From Gammaproteobacteria bacterium (lineage in GTDB: Bacteria; Pseudomonadota; Gammaproteobacteria; Pseudomonadales; Cellvibrionaceae), in contig JAGKWY010000043.1 of the NCBI GenBank assembly GCA_021151625.1, positions 1 through 34,569 on the forward strand: 34,569 nt of DNA. Reading direction: 5' to 3'. Position 1 is the first letter of the stretch; every line of letters begins with the position of its first letter. The notes below the pieces were generated by a model that was not told the origin of the DNA, did not search any database, and saw nothing but the letters and a program-made list of their open reading frames with translations. The translations under genes and the position numbers were made by a program. Positions 16,327 to 24,774 of the stretch are shown piece after piece.

Positions 16327-16881
16327 ATGTTAATGAAAATTTGGAAAGACCCAGTTTGGAGCAAGATAATTGCAACTGCGATTCTTGTATTATTTGGTGG
16401 AATAGGAACTTATTTTCTGGGTGCTTGGCCGGACTTATTGAAAGATTTAATTAAATTAGTTGAATTTTTAAACTCAACTAATCCGGTTAAAAATTGGGTA
16501 ATCGGTCTTGCTTTAATTCCTTGGCTGCTAATAGGGTTTATTATTCTTGCGCTTATCGTTGAAAGTTTTAAAAAGAAGGAGCCTAGTTTAAATTGGCACT
16601 CATATACATCAGATACGTTTTTTGGTCTTAAGTGGCAATGGTCTTACTCTAGCAACAATATCACCGATATATATTCATTTTGCCCTCGGTGCCAGTACCA
16701 AATATTCGCTAAAAATGTAAGTGGCTATATTGCAATTCCACATTATCAATATGCATGTGATGATTGTGGTTACTGTGCTCAAAATAATGACGTAGAACCA
16801 CACGAATTGGAGCATAGAGTTAAATTGAAAATCCAAAAGAATATACGCACCGAAGAATGGCTCAAGCAAAAAAATGCCTAA
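16327..16881 (+). CDS. Cassette membrane protein with zinc ribbon
   Basis: 184 aa. Two membrane segments (about residues 14-32, IIATAILVLFGGIGTYFLG, and about 57-79, WVIGLALIPWLLIGFIILAL) are followed by a cytosolic domain with a CPRC...CDDCGYC zinc-ribbon pattern. Function unknown. It is the second gene of array A, directly after a complete attC site. A 5'-half attC (CCTAACAAGCGACTGCG, from 16877) follows the stop, so the cassette has lost its 3' boundary. Confidence 0.7.
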   Translation: MLMKIWKDPVWSKIIATAILVLFGGIGTYFLGAWPDLLKDLIKLVEFLNSTNPVKNWVIGLALIPWLLIGFIILALIVESFKKKEPSLNWHSYTSDTFFGLKWQWSYSSNNITDIYSFCPRCQYQIFAKNVSGYIAIPHYQYACDDCGYCAQNNDVEPHELEHRVKLKIQKNIRTEEWLKQKNA

Positions 16882-16894
16882 CAAGCGACTGCGA
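16877..16894 (+). repeat. Half attC, distal end of array A
   Basis: CCTAACAAGCGACTGCG has the R'' end of an attC and the first few arm bases, but no matching 3' arm or GTTRRRY core follows before trmK. The array was probably truncated here. Confidence 0.5.
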
Positions 16895-17046
16895 AAAAAA
16901 TCGGCTGATTCGGCATCAAAACAATCCCCTTTTGTGCTGATCATCCTGCCATCAAGATCCGCTTTTGACCGACAGAAGCCCTCTATCTTTTCTCGAAATA
17001 TAAATCACTATGCTTTACCAAAAAAATCCTTAACAGAGCCAACTAA

Positions 17047-17760
17047 TTGAAACTCAGTAAACGACTACAACAAATCGAATCCATGGTGACTGCGCAATAC
17101 GATCATATCTGGGATTGTTGTTGTGACCATGGTTTTTTGGGGGCGGAGCTGGTGGCCAGAAAGGCAGCGCCGTTTGTTCATTTTGTGGATCTTGTGCCTG
17201 AGCTTATGGATCAGCTGGAAAATAAACTGGAGCGTTATTTTCCGATTAATGCAGAGTCAACTTTCTACTCTCTTTCCTATTCGCAATGGCAAGTGCATTG
17301 CATGGATTTATGTCAGTTGCAATTGCAGGAATTGAAGGGAAAGCATTTAGTCATTATTGCGGGTGTGGGCGGTGATTTAATGAGTGCGATGATTAAAGCA
17401 ATTGTCCAAAACAATGCTGCTGCCGACGTAGATTTTCTCTTGTGCCCTGTGCACCACCAATACACCTTAAGGCAACAATTAATTGCGCTCGATCTTGGTT
17501 TGAACGCTGAAACCTTGATGATTGAAAATCGTCGCTATTATGAAATCATCCTGGCATCGCCCCATAAAAATAATGGTGTTTCAACGATAAGTCCCGTCGG
17601 CCATTCAATTTGGCAGTGTCACAACCAGGAAGAATTTAATCTTGCATCTGGCTACTTGAGCAAAACGCTCGCACATTACAAGCGAAAGCAACTCAAGCGC
17701 GGTGTTGAGGTACAGCCAATAATAGATGCTTATAGTGCGGTGACGCTCCAATATTGTTAA
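17047..17760 (+). CDS. trmK: tRNA (adenine(22)-N1)-methyltransferase
   Basis: SAM-dependent Rossmann methyltransferase of the TrmK/COG2384 family, which makes m1A22 in tRNA. Signs: the opening KLSKRLQQIESMV, the SAM motif DCCCDHGFLG, and the conserved IIAGVGGDLM followed by DFLLCPVHHQYTLRQQL. At 237 aa it has the family length. The start is TTG at 17047, chosen because the conserved opening begins there; ATG at 17083 would cut it off. No clear ribosome site is visible. It lies just beyond the decayed end of array A and is probably the original chromosomal neighbour. Confidence 0.85.
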   Translation: MKLSKRLQQIESMVTAQYDHIWDCCCDHGFLGAELVARKAAPFVHFVDLVPELMDQLENKLERYFPINAESTFYSLSYSQWQVHCMDLCQLQLQELKGKHLVIIAGVGGDLMSAMIKAIVQNNAAADVDFLLCPVHHQYTLRQQLIALDLGLNAETLMIENRRYYEIILASPHKNNGVSTISPVGHSIWQCHNQEEFNLASGYLSKTLAHYKRKQLKRGVEVQPIIDAYSAVTLQYC

Positions 17761-17839
17761 CGCCAACTCGCCCCCCTAAACCTCAGGGGAACCAGCTCAA
17801 ATACCCAGATTAACCGCCCACAAAAAACCTGTTTCTTAC

Positions 17840-17872
17840 CTTAATTGTTCTTAAGCAGGTCTTAAGCTTAAG
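17840..17872 (+). promoter_or_regulatory. CTTAA repeats, PmrA/QseB-type operator
   Basis: Four CTTAA half-sites at 17840, 17850, 17861 and 17867 (the last three CTTAAG) with 10-11 base steps between the first three. Direct CTTAA repeats spaced by about one helical turn are what PmrA/QseB-type OmpR regulators bind. The matching regulator gene lies 530 bases downstream, so autoregulation or control of the lost TPR gene is plausible. Confidence 0.55.
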
Positions 17873-17927
17873 TTTTTATTCTGCATCCTAAGAAATCCCA
17901 CCGCTGAGGATGCAGTAATGAAAGAGC

Positions 17928-18314
17928 TTGCCGGTATATATCCAGAGTCTTCTGCCCAACAGAATGCAACTGAAAAATGGCATATGCCGCGCTTGCCAAA
18001 GATTCGCATTCCGCGCTTCGATTTACATACCCCGACCTCAGCGCTGCGCTGGTGAACATTCTGCGGCAGTGGGTTTTGGCGATGACAAAAAAGCCAAAGA
18101 AATGTTGCTAAAAGGTTTGAGCTATAATCCTGACGGTATAGATTCCAATTATTTTTACGGCGATTACCTGTTAGATCAAAAGCAATATCCGCAGGCTATA
18201 GCAAGCCTGGAAAAAGCCTTGCACGCACCTGCACGCCCTGGCAGCGAATCGGCTGATGCCGGTTGCAAACAGGAAATTCAAACCGCACTGGCAAAAGCGA
18301 AACAGCATTTGTAA
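17928..18314 (+). pseudogene. TPR protein remnant
   Basis: Only the last 80 or so codons look like protein: GFGDDKKAKEMLLKGLSYNP...GIDSNYFYGDYLLDQKQYPQ...SLEKALHAPARPG, the C-terminal end of a TPR-repeat protein. The first 45 residues of the open frame are unrelated; TPR-like residues (AYAALAKDS) appear in another frame at about 17976-18010, so a frameshift and a deletion have destroyed the gene. An intact homologue would be two to three times longer. It lies between the CTTAA operator and the two-component genes, so it may once have headed that operon. Confidence 0.65.
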
Positions 18315-18397
18315 TTTAACGCCGCAATTTATTCGCGCGATATGATAAGAATGCCAGCAGCGCTGTTAACCAGACAACTTCACTGGGGAAGGAAGGC

Positions 18398-19057
18398 ATG
18401 CACATACTGCTGGTTGAAGATGACCATCTACTGGCCGACGGTATTGTCAGTGCACTTAAGCGCGCAGGCTTCGCCGTGAGTTGGCTGGATAATGGCAAAG
18501 CGGCGACTACTTTTCTCGTTGCCGAACCGCCCGACATTTTATTGCTGGATTTGGGCCTGCCCGATATGGACGGGCTGGAGTTATTGCGCTTGGTGCGCCA
18601 GAAAAAATTATCTACCCAGGTATTAATTCTTACCGCGCGCGATAGCACTAACGCCAAGGTCGCAGGGCTGGACGCCGGCGCCGATGATTACCTGACCAAA
18701 CCCTTTGTGCTGGATGAATTGCTCGCGCGTTTGCGCGTGCTGGAGCGGCGTCTTGGCAATGCCGCCACAGCGATGATTCAGGTTGGCCCATTGAAACTTG
18801 ATACTGCCCATCACCTCGCCCTGCTAAACGATGAAGCAATGAATTTATCGCGCCGCGAATATATGTTGCTGAAAGCCTTGGTGGAGCATGTGGGAATTAT
18901 TCAAACCAAAGAAGGGCTGGAAGCAAAGTTATATAGCTGGGGCGATGAGGTGGCGAGTAATGCGATTGAAGTGCACGTGCACAACCTGCGCAAAAAATTG
19001 CCCGCGGATTTTATTCGCACTGTGCGCGGTGTTGGTTATATGGTTGCACGCCAATGA
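18398..19057 (+). CDS. PmrA/QseB-type response regulator
   Basis: OmpR-family transcription factor, 219 aa. Receiver domain with acidic pocket EDD (residues 7-9), phospho-acceptor D51 in LLLDLGLPDMDG, and the conserved Thr/Lys region (LTARDS, LTKPF). The C-terminal winged helix ends in VHNLRKKLPADFIRTVRGVGYMV. Good ribosome site (GGAAGGAAGG). Its stop overlaps the kinase start (ATGA), so the pair is translationally coupled. With a cupredoxin-like protein and an FTR1 permease next in line, metal sensing is a reasonable inference; PmrA systems elsewhere respond to Fe3+. Confidence 0.88.
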   Translation: MHILLVEDDHLLADGIVSALKRAGFAVSWLDNGKAATTFLVAEPPDILLLDLGLPDMDGLELLRLVRQKKLSTQVLILTARDSTNAKVAGLDAGADDYLTKPFVLDELLARLRVLERRLGNAATAMIQVGPLKLDTAHHLALLNDEAMNLSRREYMLLKALVEHVGIIQTKEGLEAKLYSWGDEVASNAIEVHVHNLRKKLPADFIRTVRGVGYMVARQ

Positions 19058-20439
19058 AATCGATTCGCGTATTTTTGGTGGTACTCTTGGTGGCGATAAT
19101 TACCCTTGCCAATTTCACTGCTGCAGTGCGCGGCTACCTGGGCAGTATGGATGAAGCCGAGCGTCTGTTTAACCAACGCTTGCTGCAACAGGTTGACCTG
19201 CTCAATTATTTGTTACCCGCGCGCTATGCCGAATATTTGCAGCACTCCACAGCAGAAATTTTTTCCGCCCCGGAAAATACAGAGCCAGGACAGGCACCAC
19301 AAATTGCCGCTTTACAATTCCAGTGGGTCAGCAATGAGGGCAAATTACTGCTGCGTTCAGCTGCCATGCCCGACGAAATCATTAGCGACCTGCACAGCGG
19401 CTATCAATTCGTAAATTTCAATCACTACCGCTGGCATGTGTTAGTTGCACCAGCGGCAGATGATGCCGGCTGGTACTTATTGGCCGAGCGCGACGATCAG
19501 CGCTATCGATTGGCTGAGTCAATGACGTTGCAAGCGGTATTGCCCATGGTGGTAGCCATTCCGATTCTCGGCGTAGTTATCTGGTGGGTGCTGGGTATTG
19601 GCCTAAAACCCATTACAACCCTGGCAAAAGAATTCCACGCGCGCGAGGCAACAGATTTGCGCCCTATTCAAAAGCAGGATATGCCCAGCGAATTAATCCA
19701 GCTGGCGCAATCGGCCAACGAATTGCTGCGCCGCCTTGAAGCATCCTTTATGCGTGAACAGCGCTTCTCCGCTGATGCGGCCCACGAATTGCGCACACCT
19801 ATAGCAGCACTCAGTATTCACTGTGAAAATCTGTTACAGGATCTGCATCCAGCCCCCGAATCTGCACTCAAGTTGCAACAAGGCATTCAGCGTATGAGTT
19901 ATTTGGTGGAGCAAATTTTATTGTTAAATAAAACCTCGCCTGACCATTTTATGAGTCAGTTCCAACCCGTGAATCTCACCGCGCTGGTGAAGCAGGCGAT
20001 AGTCTCTGCCAGCGAAGCACTCAGTGATAAAAATATTCTGCTTGAGTTCGATGGCGATGACTGTCAGGTGAATGGCGACAGTGTCGCACTGGAAACATTG
20101 ATTAATAATTTGCTGGGCAACGCCATTAAATATTCGCCCGAAAATGGTCAGGTGTTACTGCATACCTGGAAGCGCGGGCAAGAAGTGATACTGGAGATTA
20201 TCGATAACGGCCCCGGCATTCCCACCGAGCAGCGCGAGCGCGTGTTTGATCGTTTTTATCGCCTGCACGGGGACCGTCATGATTCAGGTACACCCGGTTG
20301 TGGACTGGGCTTATCAATAGTGAAACAGGTAGTCGACTTACACCACGCCAATATCAAACTGGGCGAGTCATCCTTTCCCACTGGCCTAAGCGTGCAAGTC
20401 ACTTTTACCACTCGCAGCAACGCGGAAAAAACAAAATGA
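19054..20439 (+). CDS. PmrB/QseC-type sensor histidine kinase
   Basis: 461-aa membrane kinase. First membrane helix about residues 5-25, a periplasmic sensor region of about 130 residues, second helix around LPMVVAIPILGVVIWWVLGI, then HAMP, HisKA with phospho-His H244 in FSADAAHELRTPIAAL, and HATPase with N box NLLGNAIKYSP, G1 DNGPGIP and G2 GCGLGLSIV. It overlaps the regulator gene by 4 bases and the next gene by 4 bases (ATGA), so kinase, regulator and cupredoxin-like protein are one translationally coupled unit. I see no ExxE-type iron motif to fix the signal. Confidence 0.88.
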   Translation: MKSIRVFLVVLLVAIITLANFTAAVRGYLGSMDEAERLFNQRLLQQVDLLNYLLPARYAEYLQHSTAEIFSAPENTEPGQAPQIAALQFQWVSNEGKLLLRSAAMPDEIISDLHSGYQFVNFNHYRWHVLVAPAADDAGWYLLAERDDQRYRLAESMTLQAVLPMVVAIPILGVVIWWVLGIGLKPITTLAKEFHAREATDLRPIQKQDMPSELIQLAQSANELLRRLEASFMREQRFSADAAHELRTPIAALSIHCENLLQDLHPAPESALKLQQGIQRMSYLVEQILLLNKTSPDHFMSQFQPVNLTALVKQAIVSASEALSDKNILLEFDGDDCQVNGDSVALETLINNLLGNAIKYSPENGQVLLHTWKRGQEVILEIIDNGPGIPTEQRERVFDRFYRLHGDRHDSGTPGCGLGLSIVKQVVDLHHANIKLGESSFPTGLSVQVTFTTRSNAEKTK

Positions 20440-20765
20440 TACTCAAAAAAATTATCCTGCTATTGCTCTGTATGGCATCCCTGGGGACGCACGCGCAGAC
20501 ACCGGAGTTCACCATTGAAATTCGCGATCATTTATTTTTTCCATCCACGCTGGTGGTACCCGCCAACACCAAAATAAAACTGATTGTTATCAACAAAGAT
20601 TCAACCCCGGAAGAATTTGAAAGTTACGAATTGAATCGCGAAAAAGTCATTATGGGTGGTGCTAAAGCCGTGATTTTTATCGGCCCCTTAAAACCCGGTG
20701 ATTACCCATTCTTCGGCGAATTCAATCCCAAAACAGCCCAAGGGCTGATTCGCGCACAACCTTAA
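20436..20765 (+). CDS. Periplasmic cupredoxin-like protein
   Basis: 109 aa with a signal peptide (MILKKIILLLLCMASLGTHAQ). The mature part has the strand pattern of a cupredoxin_1 domain (FTIEIRDHLFFPSTLVVPAN; KLIVINKDSTPEEFES). The usual copper ligands near the C terminus are missing: where type 1 sites read C..HP.M, this reads GEFNPKTAQG. It more resembles the cupredoxin domains that accompany FTR1 permeases (EfeO-like), which are thought to help iron capture. An acidic stretch (TPEEFESYELNRE) could bind metal. Start overlaps the kinase stop; the permease starts 10 bases after it. Confidence 0.75.
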   Translation: MILKKIILLLLCMASLGTHAQTPEFTIEIRDHLFFPSTLVVPANTKIKLIVINKDSTPEEFESYELNREKVIMGGAKAVIFIGPLKPGDYPFFGEFNPKTAQGLIRAQP

Positions 20766-20775
20766 AGGCAAGATC

Positions 20776-21597
20776 ATGGTCGATGCAATTTTACTAGTCT
20801 TACGCGAAGTGCTGGAGGCGGCACTGATCATTACCATGCTGATGGTCATGAGCCGAAAACTCTCCATTCCGCTCAACTGGGTAGCAGCAGGCCTAACCCT
20901 GGGCGCCGTAAGTTCCTGGCTGTTAGCCAGGTACGCCTACCAAATTGCCGATGCATTTTCTGGCACAGGGCAAGAGCTAACCAACGCCTTGCTATATTTA
21001 CTGGTGGTGCTCTCGTTTATTGTGATTGCAGCGATTATTACTCCTTTATTATTTAACGCTCCAGCCAAAATTCGCTTTTTATCCTCAACTGCAATCGCCA
21101 ACAATTATCGCAACTTATTGATTAGCAGCGCAGTGCTCGCCGTGGGCTTATCGCTGGCGCGCGAGGTGGCGGAGATCTGGATTTACCTGGGCGGTTTTGT
21201 GCAACAGCCGGACAAATTGCAATCGGCATTAATCGGCGGTGCTATTGGAATGGGAATTGGTGTGAGCCTTGGCGCTATTACTTATTATCTACTGGTATTT
21301 ATCGCGGCGAGAAAATTTCTTTATGCACTATTTATATTTCTGGCACTGCTCTGCGGTGGGCTTTCCATGCAAATCGCCAAACAATTATTGCAAATTGGTG
21401 TCTTAAATTCCGCAGCGCCACTCTGGGACAGCTCAACGCTAATCAATGAACACTCCTGGCTGGGCGAGTTACTCTATGCCCTGATCGGCTACGACTCCAC
21501 ACCCAGCACGGCACAGGTTATTTTTTATGGTTTGGCTATAACACCGCTGATAATTGCAGTTATATGGAATTGGCAGCACCGAAATCCGACTGCGTGA
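20776..21597 (+). CDS. FTR1-family iron permease
   Basis: 273-aa inner-membrane permease with about seven hydrophobic helices. It has two REXXE iron motifs: REVLE (R10-E14) in the first helix and REVAE (R129-E133) in the fourth, the hallmark of FTR1/EfeU ferric transport. Unlike EfeUOB operons no EfeO peptidase M75 part or EfeB peroxidase follows; instead the partner is the small cupredoxin-like protein. Encoded in a four-gene operon with the two-component system, which suggests that the regulator controls its own transporter. Confidence 0.88.
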   Translation: MVDAILLVLREVLEAALIITMLMVMSRKLSIPLNWVAAGLTLGAVSSWLLARYAYQIADAFSGTGQELTNALLYLLVVLSFIVIAAIITPLLFNAPAKIRFLSSTAIANNYRNLLISSAVLAVGLSLAREVAEIWIYLGGFVQQPDKLQSALIGGAIGMGIGVSLGAITYYLLVFIAARKFLYALFIFLALLCGGLSMQIAKQLLQIGVLNSAAPLWDSSTLINEHSWLGELLYALIGYDSTPSTAQVIFYGLAITPLIIAVIWNWQHRNPTA

Positions 21598-21630
21598 CAA
21601 ACACCAACCTGTTTTTAAAACGCCCCCATA

Positions 21631-21662
21631 TTGCGTCAGCCCTGCCTGCAGGGCTGACGCAA
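21631..21662. terminator. Convergent hairpin terminator
   Basis: Perfect 15-bp stem TTGCGTCAGCCCTGC / GCAGGGCTGACGCAA with a 2-base CT spacer, between the FTR1 gene and the convergent msr gene. No long T run, but it is the only candidate for ending both transcripts. Confidence 0.7.
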
Positions 21663-21673
21663 TAAAACCTGAA

Positions 21674-22954
21674 TCACGGCTGTTTCCGCGGAACAAAATC
21701 CAACACGGTGGCGTTAATGCAATAACGCGGTTTTCCATCGGGGCCATCATCAAATACATGGCCTAAATGAATACCAGACACTTTCGCGCGGATCTCAACA
21801 CGCTGCATGCCGTAGCTGTTATCCGGTTTTTCAATCACTGAGCCATCGACCGGCTTGGTGAATGACAGCCAGCCACTGCCGGAATCAAAACGGTCACGGG
21901 TATCGAATAGCGGCGCGCCACTGAGTTTGTCCACAAATACACCATCCGGTGTATGTTTAAAAATTTCGTATTGTTTGCAAAAACGCGCATCGGTACTTTC
22001 TTCAAAGGCGACATTATAGGCTTCGCTTTCACCGAGTTTGAATTTACCCAACAGCAAATAAAATTGCCCTGCATTCATATAACCCTGGCGACCAAATACT
22101 TCTTTGCCATCTTCCAGCAGAATAATTGTCGGCGTAGCCCAGGTAGGGGTTTTCAAGGTTAATTTATCTAACTGACTGGCAAAACGAAAATGCATGGGAA
22201 TATCGCCCTGATAACCTTGCGCTACATCGGCTTTAAATTTTTTGCAGTAAGGGCAAAACTCTTCTGCGTCGATCACCAGAATATGTTTGCCTTTCAATAA
22301 GGGCGTGTTATCAGCCACTGGCTTCGCCTCCGTAGTATTTTGTTCAAACTTCACGCCGGTAGAATGATCCGGGCAATAGCCGTTGGGATTTTTTGCCAGA
22401 TAATCCTGATGGTATTTTTCCGCCGGATAAAATTTTTCCAGCGGTTTTATTTTGGTAGTGATCGCCCCATAACCCGCTTTGGTTAATAGCGCCTGATAGG
22501 CCGTTAACACCTGTTGTGCCGCATCAGCTTGCGTCAGGTTGCTGGTCAATATCGTTGAGCGATACTGCGTGCCCACATCATTGCCCTGGCGATTTAATTG
22601 CGTTGGGTCGTGCATTTCAAAATATTTTTTGATTAATGTGTTCACACTAACCACTGCCGGGTTGTAGGTGATTTGCACCACTTCGGCAAAATTATTCGGA
22701 TTATTTTTATGTTTGTATTGGGTGATAGCCTCGTAATTCGGCTCTATGCCTCTGCCATCGGCATAACCGGAAACCGCATCTACCACGCCCGGGATTGCCT
22801 CAAAGCGTTTTTCCACGCCCCAAAAACAGCCCGCGCCCACCACAATTGTGTCCAGGTGGCGAGTGGCGGGCATGGGTTCAGTGTCGGCAAGGGAATGGAC
22901 ACTCAAGGCAAGCAGGCACAAAACAAGGGATTTAAAAAAACGGGGGAAAACCAT
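21674..22954 (-). CDS. msrAB: Periplasmic MsrA-thioredoxin-MsrB fusion
   Basis: 426-aa methionine sulfoxide reductase. Signal peptide about residues 1-23 (FFKSLVLCLLALSVHSLA). Then MsrA with catalytic GCFWG and resolving Cys in NGYCPDHSTG; a central thioredoxin-like domain with EEFCPYCKKF; and C-terminal MsrB with GSGWLSF, HLGHVFDDGPDG and catalytic Cys in RYCINA. It repairs both S and R sulfoxides of exported proteins. The middle domain may recycle both ends. Neisseria PilB has the order thioredoxin-MsrA-MsrB, so the order here differs. Start at 22954 is chosen for the GAGG ribosome site and signal peptide; longer readings from 23068 have neither. Confidence 0.88.
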   Translation of the reverse strand: MVFPRFFKSLVLCLLALSVHSLADTEPMPATRHLDTIVVGAGCFWGVEKRFEAIPGVVDAVSGYADGRGIEPNYEAITQYKHKNNPNNFAEVVQITYNPAVVSVNTLIKKYFEMHDPTQLNRQGNDVGTQYRSTILTSNLTQADAAQQVLTAYQALLTKAGYGAITTKIKPLEKFYPAEKYHQDYLAKNPNGYCPDHSTGVKFEQNTTEAKPVADNTPLLKGKHILVIDAEEFCPYCKKFKADVAQGYQGDIPMHFRFASQLDKLTLKTPTWATPTIILLEDGKEVFGRQGYMNAGQFYLLLGKFKLGESEAYNVAFEESTDARFCKQYEIFKHTPDGVFVDKLSGAPLFDTRDRFDSGSGWLSFTKPVDGSVIEKPDNSYGMQRVEIRAKVSGIHLGHVFDDGPDGKPRYCINATVLDFVPRKQP

Positions 22955-23097
22955 AACAACCTCGATAGCTATGCAACAAACGACCAGTGTACAACCTATA
23001 GAGTAGAGATTAAGGAATTTGTTACACGGTTGAATTATTGTTTTTTTAAAACAACTGAACATTAGCACAGCTGGTTTTTAGATTTATTAGCAATGTC

Positions 23098-23382
23098 TCA
23101 CCCCACAATTTCCTTCAACGCATCCACATGACCTTTAAACGCTTTGCGCCCAGCGGCAGAAAGCGACAGCCAGGTGCGCACCCTGCCCTCGCTGGCGCTT
23201 TTATTAATCGCCACATAGCCCGCTTCTTCAAGCGGTTTAATGTGTTTGGAAAGCACAGAGTCACTTACATCCAGATGTTCGCGCAGCACGCTAAATTCCA
23301 GCGAAGCAACCGGCGCTAATAAAGCGCAGATTTTTAAGCGGTTAGGCGCATGGATTAATTCATCAAACAACGCAGTACCCAT
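23098..23382 (-). CDS. Winged-helix transcription regulator
   Basis: 94-aa regulator with a single winged helix (HTH_34/ArsR-MarR type). APNRLKICALLAPVASLEFSVLREHLDVSDSVLSKHIKPLEEAGYV is the recognition unit and ASEGRVRTWLSLSAAGRKAF the wing and C-terminal helix. No metal-binding cysteines. Translation is coupled to the preceding membrane protein gene (TAATG overlap) with GGAGGGG as ribosome site. Three palindromes upstream of the membrane gene are the likely operators, so the regulator probably represses its own two-gene operon. Confidence 0.85.
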   Translation of the reverse strand: MGTALFDELIHAPNRLKICALLAPVASLEFSVLREHLDVSDSVLSKHIKPLEEAGYVAINKSASEGRVRTWLSLSAAGRKAFKGHVDALKEIVG

Positions 23383-23870
23383 TAGGCCCCTCCTTTCCCA
23401 TTCGCATTTAAATATTTTGCATTAAATAGCTGACCGAAATGCAAACTAAAAGCCAAAATAAATGCATTAAGAATACCCGCGATACAAGGAAACACTATTG
23501 ACCCGGTTTGCAGGTAAGTGGCTCGCGACAATATCAGTAATGCGCAAATCAGCAGCGCAGCAATAATTCCTTTTTTAGAGATATTCACATCGGCAATCTT
23601 GATTGTGATTCCTTTAACCCGCAGCGCAACAATCCATGCAATGATACTGAGGCAAATAACGCTATAAGTTCCCCACTGAATACTATTCCACAGGCTATTG
23701 TTAATCATAAAACCCATAGCAGCAGTTTTAATACCCAAGGCGATAGCACACAAAAGTATTAACCATAAAGGTGGACGCATACTCTTAACAGTAATTTCAT
23801 TCGCCGCCGTTATTGACGCAAGCGCTGCACTGGCATCACCCGTGGTAATTTGATGATTGTTCTCACTCAT
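23382..23870 (-). CDS. Four-helix membrane protein
   Basis: 162 aa. A soluble N-terminal segment of about 32 residues is followed by four membrane helices (WLILLCAIALGIKTAAMGF; YSVICLSIIAWIVAL; IIAALLICALLILSRA; IAGILNAFILAFSL). I recognise no family. It is the first gene of an operon with the winged-helix regulator, an arrangement in which small regulators of this type often accompany a membrane protein of unknown role. Ribosome site AAGGAG. Confidence 0.65.
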   Translation of the reverse strand: MSENNHQITTGDASAALASITAANEITVKSMRPPLWLILLCAIALGIKTAAMGFMINNSLWNSIQWGTYSVICLSIIAWIVALRVKGITIKIADVNISKKGIIAALLICALLILSRATYLQTGSIVFPCIAGILNAFILAFSLHFGQLFNAKYLNANGKGGA

Positions 23871-23884
23871 TGCAAAGCTCCTTT

Positions 23885-23956
23885 ACTTTCCGGCATGGAA
23901 AGTAATATAGCCTTGACTTTCCATTATGGCAAGTCATTTCTTTCCATACCGGAAAG
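23885..23956 (-). promoter_or_regulatory. Three CTTTCC-N5-GGAAAG operators
   Basis: ACTTTCC-GGCAT-GGAAAGT (23885-23903, perfect), GACTTTCC-ATTAT-GGCAAGTC (23915-23935, one mismatch pair) and CTTTCC-ATACC-GGAAAG (23940-23956, perfect), starting 15 bases upstream of the membrane-protein ATG. A dimeric winged-helix protein would fit such palindromes. Confidence 0.75.
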
Positions 23957-24077
23957 CGATCCATGCGGGGACTATTAGCGTAATCAGTTGCAGTGCATAC
24001 TGGCACCAAGTTTCGCGAACGGCTGGCCAACCGCTGCGACAGCAGACATAGAACAACTATATGACCGAAAATTTACG

Positions 24078-24632
24078 ATGAAAAAATTGATCAGTCTAAT
24101 ACTATCATGGCTCCTTTTGAGCGCATTAAAAGCACATGCTTGCGCACTAAGCACCTACTACTGGCCAGTCCCTTCTGGTTATAAAGAGGGAGTCGTTGAT
24201 TTTAATAGCATCATTAAAAGACAAGTTTCATGGGATGGCTCATCGGGTACCGCTGTAAATATTGGTGTACCAATTGATAATGTTCGCACTAATATCAAGA
24301 AAATAATTAGTCATTATAAGTACATAAACTACCTGCCAGACTTCGTCAAAGACCTTCAGCTAACACACTTCGAATTAATGTCTTATAGGGTTGAGCCAAT
24401 AGTGGGTAACAGTTTTCTCACTACTGATGGTAGCGTGGAAGGAACTCCCGGATATTTGATGCCAAATGTTTCTATAGAGGTGGCAGAAAAAAAATGGGTT
24501 ATAGTGCTTGAATATAAGCTGACCTTTTCTTGGCCAAATGACAAATTACACTTAAACCATAAGATTGAAATTATCGCCTTGACCGATGGGACCTTATTAT
24601 ATGAATACCCCGGTATGGGAAAATGCGATTAA
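24078..24632 (+). CDS. Hypothetical exported protein
   Basis: 184 aa from the ATG at 24078, which puts a signal peptide at the front (MKKLISLILSWLLLSALKAHA, cleavage before CALS). The mature part mixes strands and short helices (VVDFNSIIKRQVSWDG; VSIEVAEKKWVIVLEYKLTF; IEIIALTDGTLLYEYPGMGKCD). Two cysteines, one at the mature N terminus and one at the C-terminal end, may pair. No family recognised. A longer open frame reaches up to 23988 but would bury the signal peptide. Confidence 0.6.
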   Translation: MKKLISLILSWLLLSALKAHACALSTYYWPVPSGYKEGVVDFNSIIKRQVSWDGSSGTAVNIGVPIDNVRTNIKKIISHYKYINYLPDFVKDLQLTHFELMSYRVEPIVGNSFLTTDGSVEGTPGYLMPNVSIEVAEKKWVIVLEYKLTFSWPNDKLHLNHKIEIIALTDGTLLYEYPGMGKCD

Positions 24633-24737
24633 CAGGGTAGCTCATCTGCAGCTATCCGCTTATAGGTTGCGCAAAATCGCCCAACCCACATTGTAATTTA
24701 ATCAATAGAGAAACAGCTTAGAAAAAAACAATTTTCT

Positions 24738-24774
24738 ACCGTGCCACCTCTTTCATCACATCCGCCATCTTGTC
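24738..24774 (-). pseudogene. Remnant of a globin gene 3' end
   Basis: Read on the minus strand it encodes DKMADVMKEVAR and a stop, matching the last residues of the intact globin at 26911-27315 (VMADVMKEAAK). At DNA level 24743-24768 matches 26918-26943 at 24 of 26 positions. It begins directly after the LysR stop codon. No other globin sequence remains. Confidence 0.65.

Noticed and set aside
22955..23068. N-terminal extension of MsrAB
   Set aside because: It would bury the signal peptide; the ATG at 22954 has a good ribosome site.
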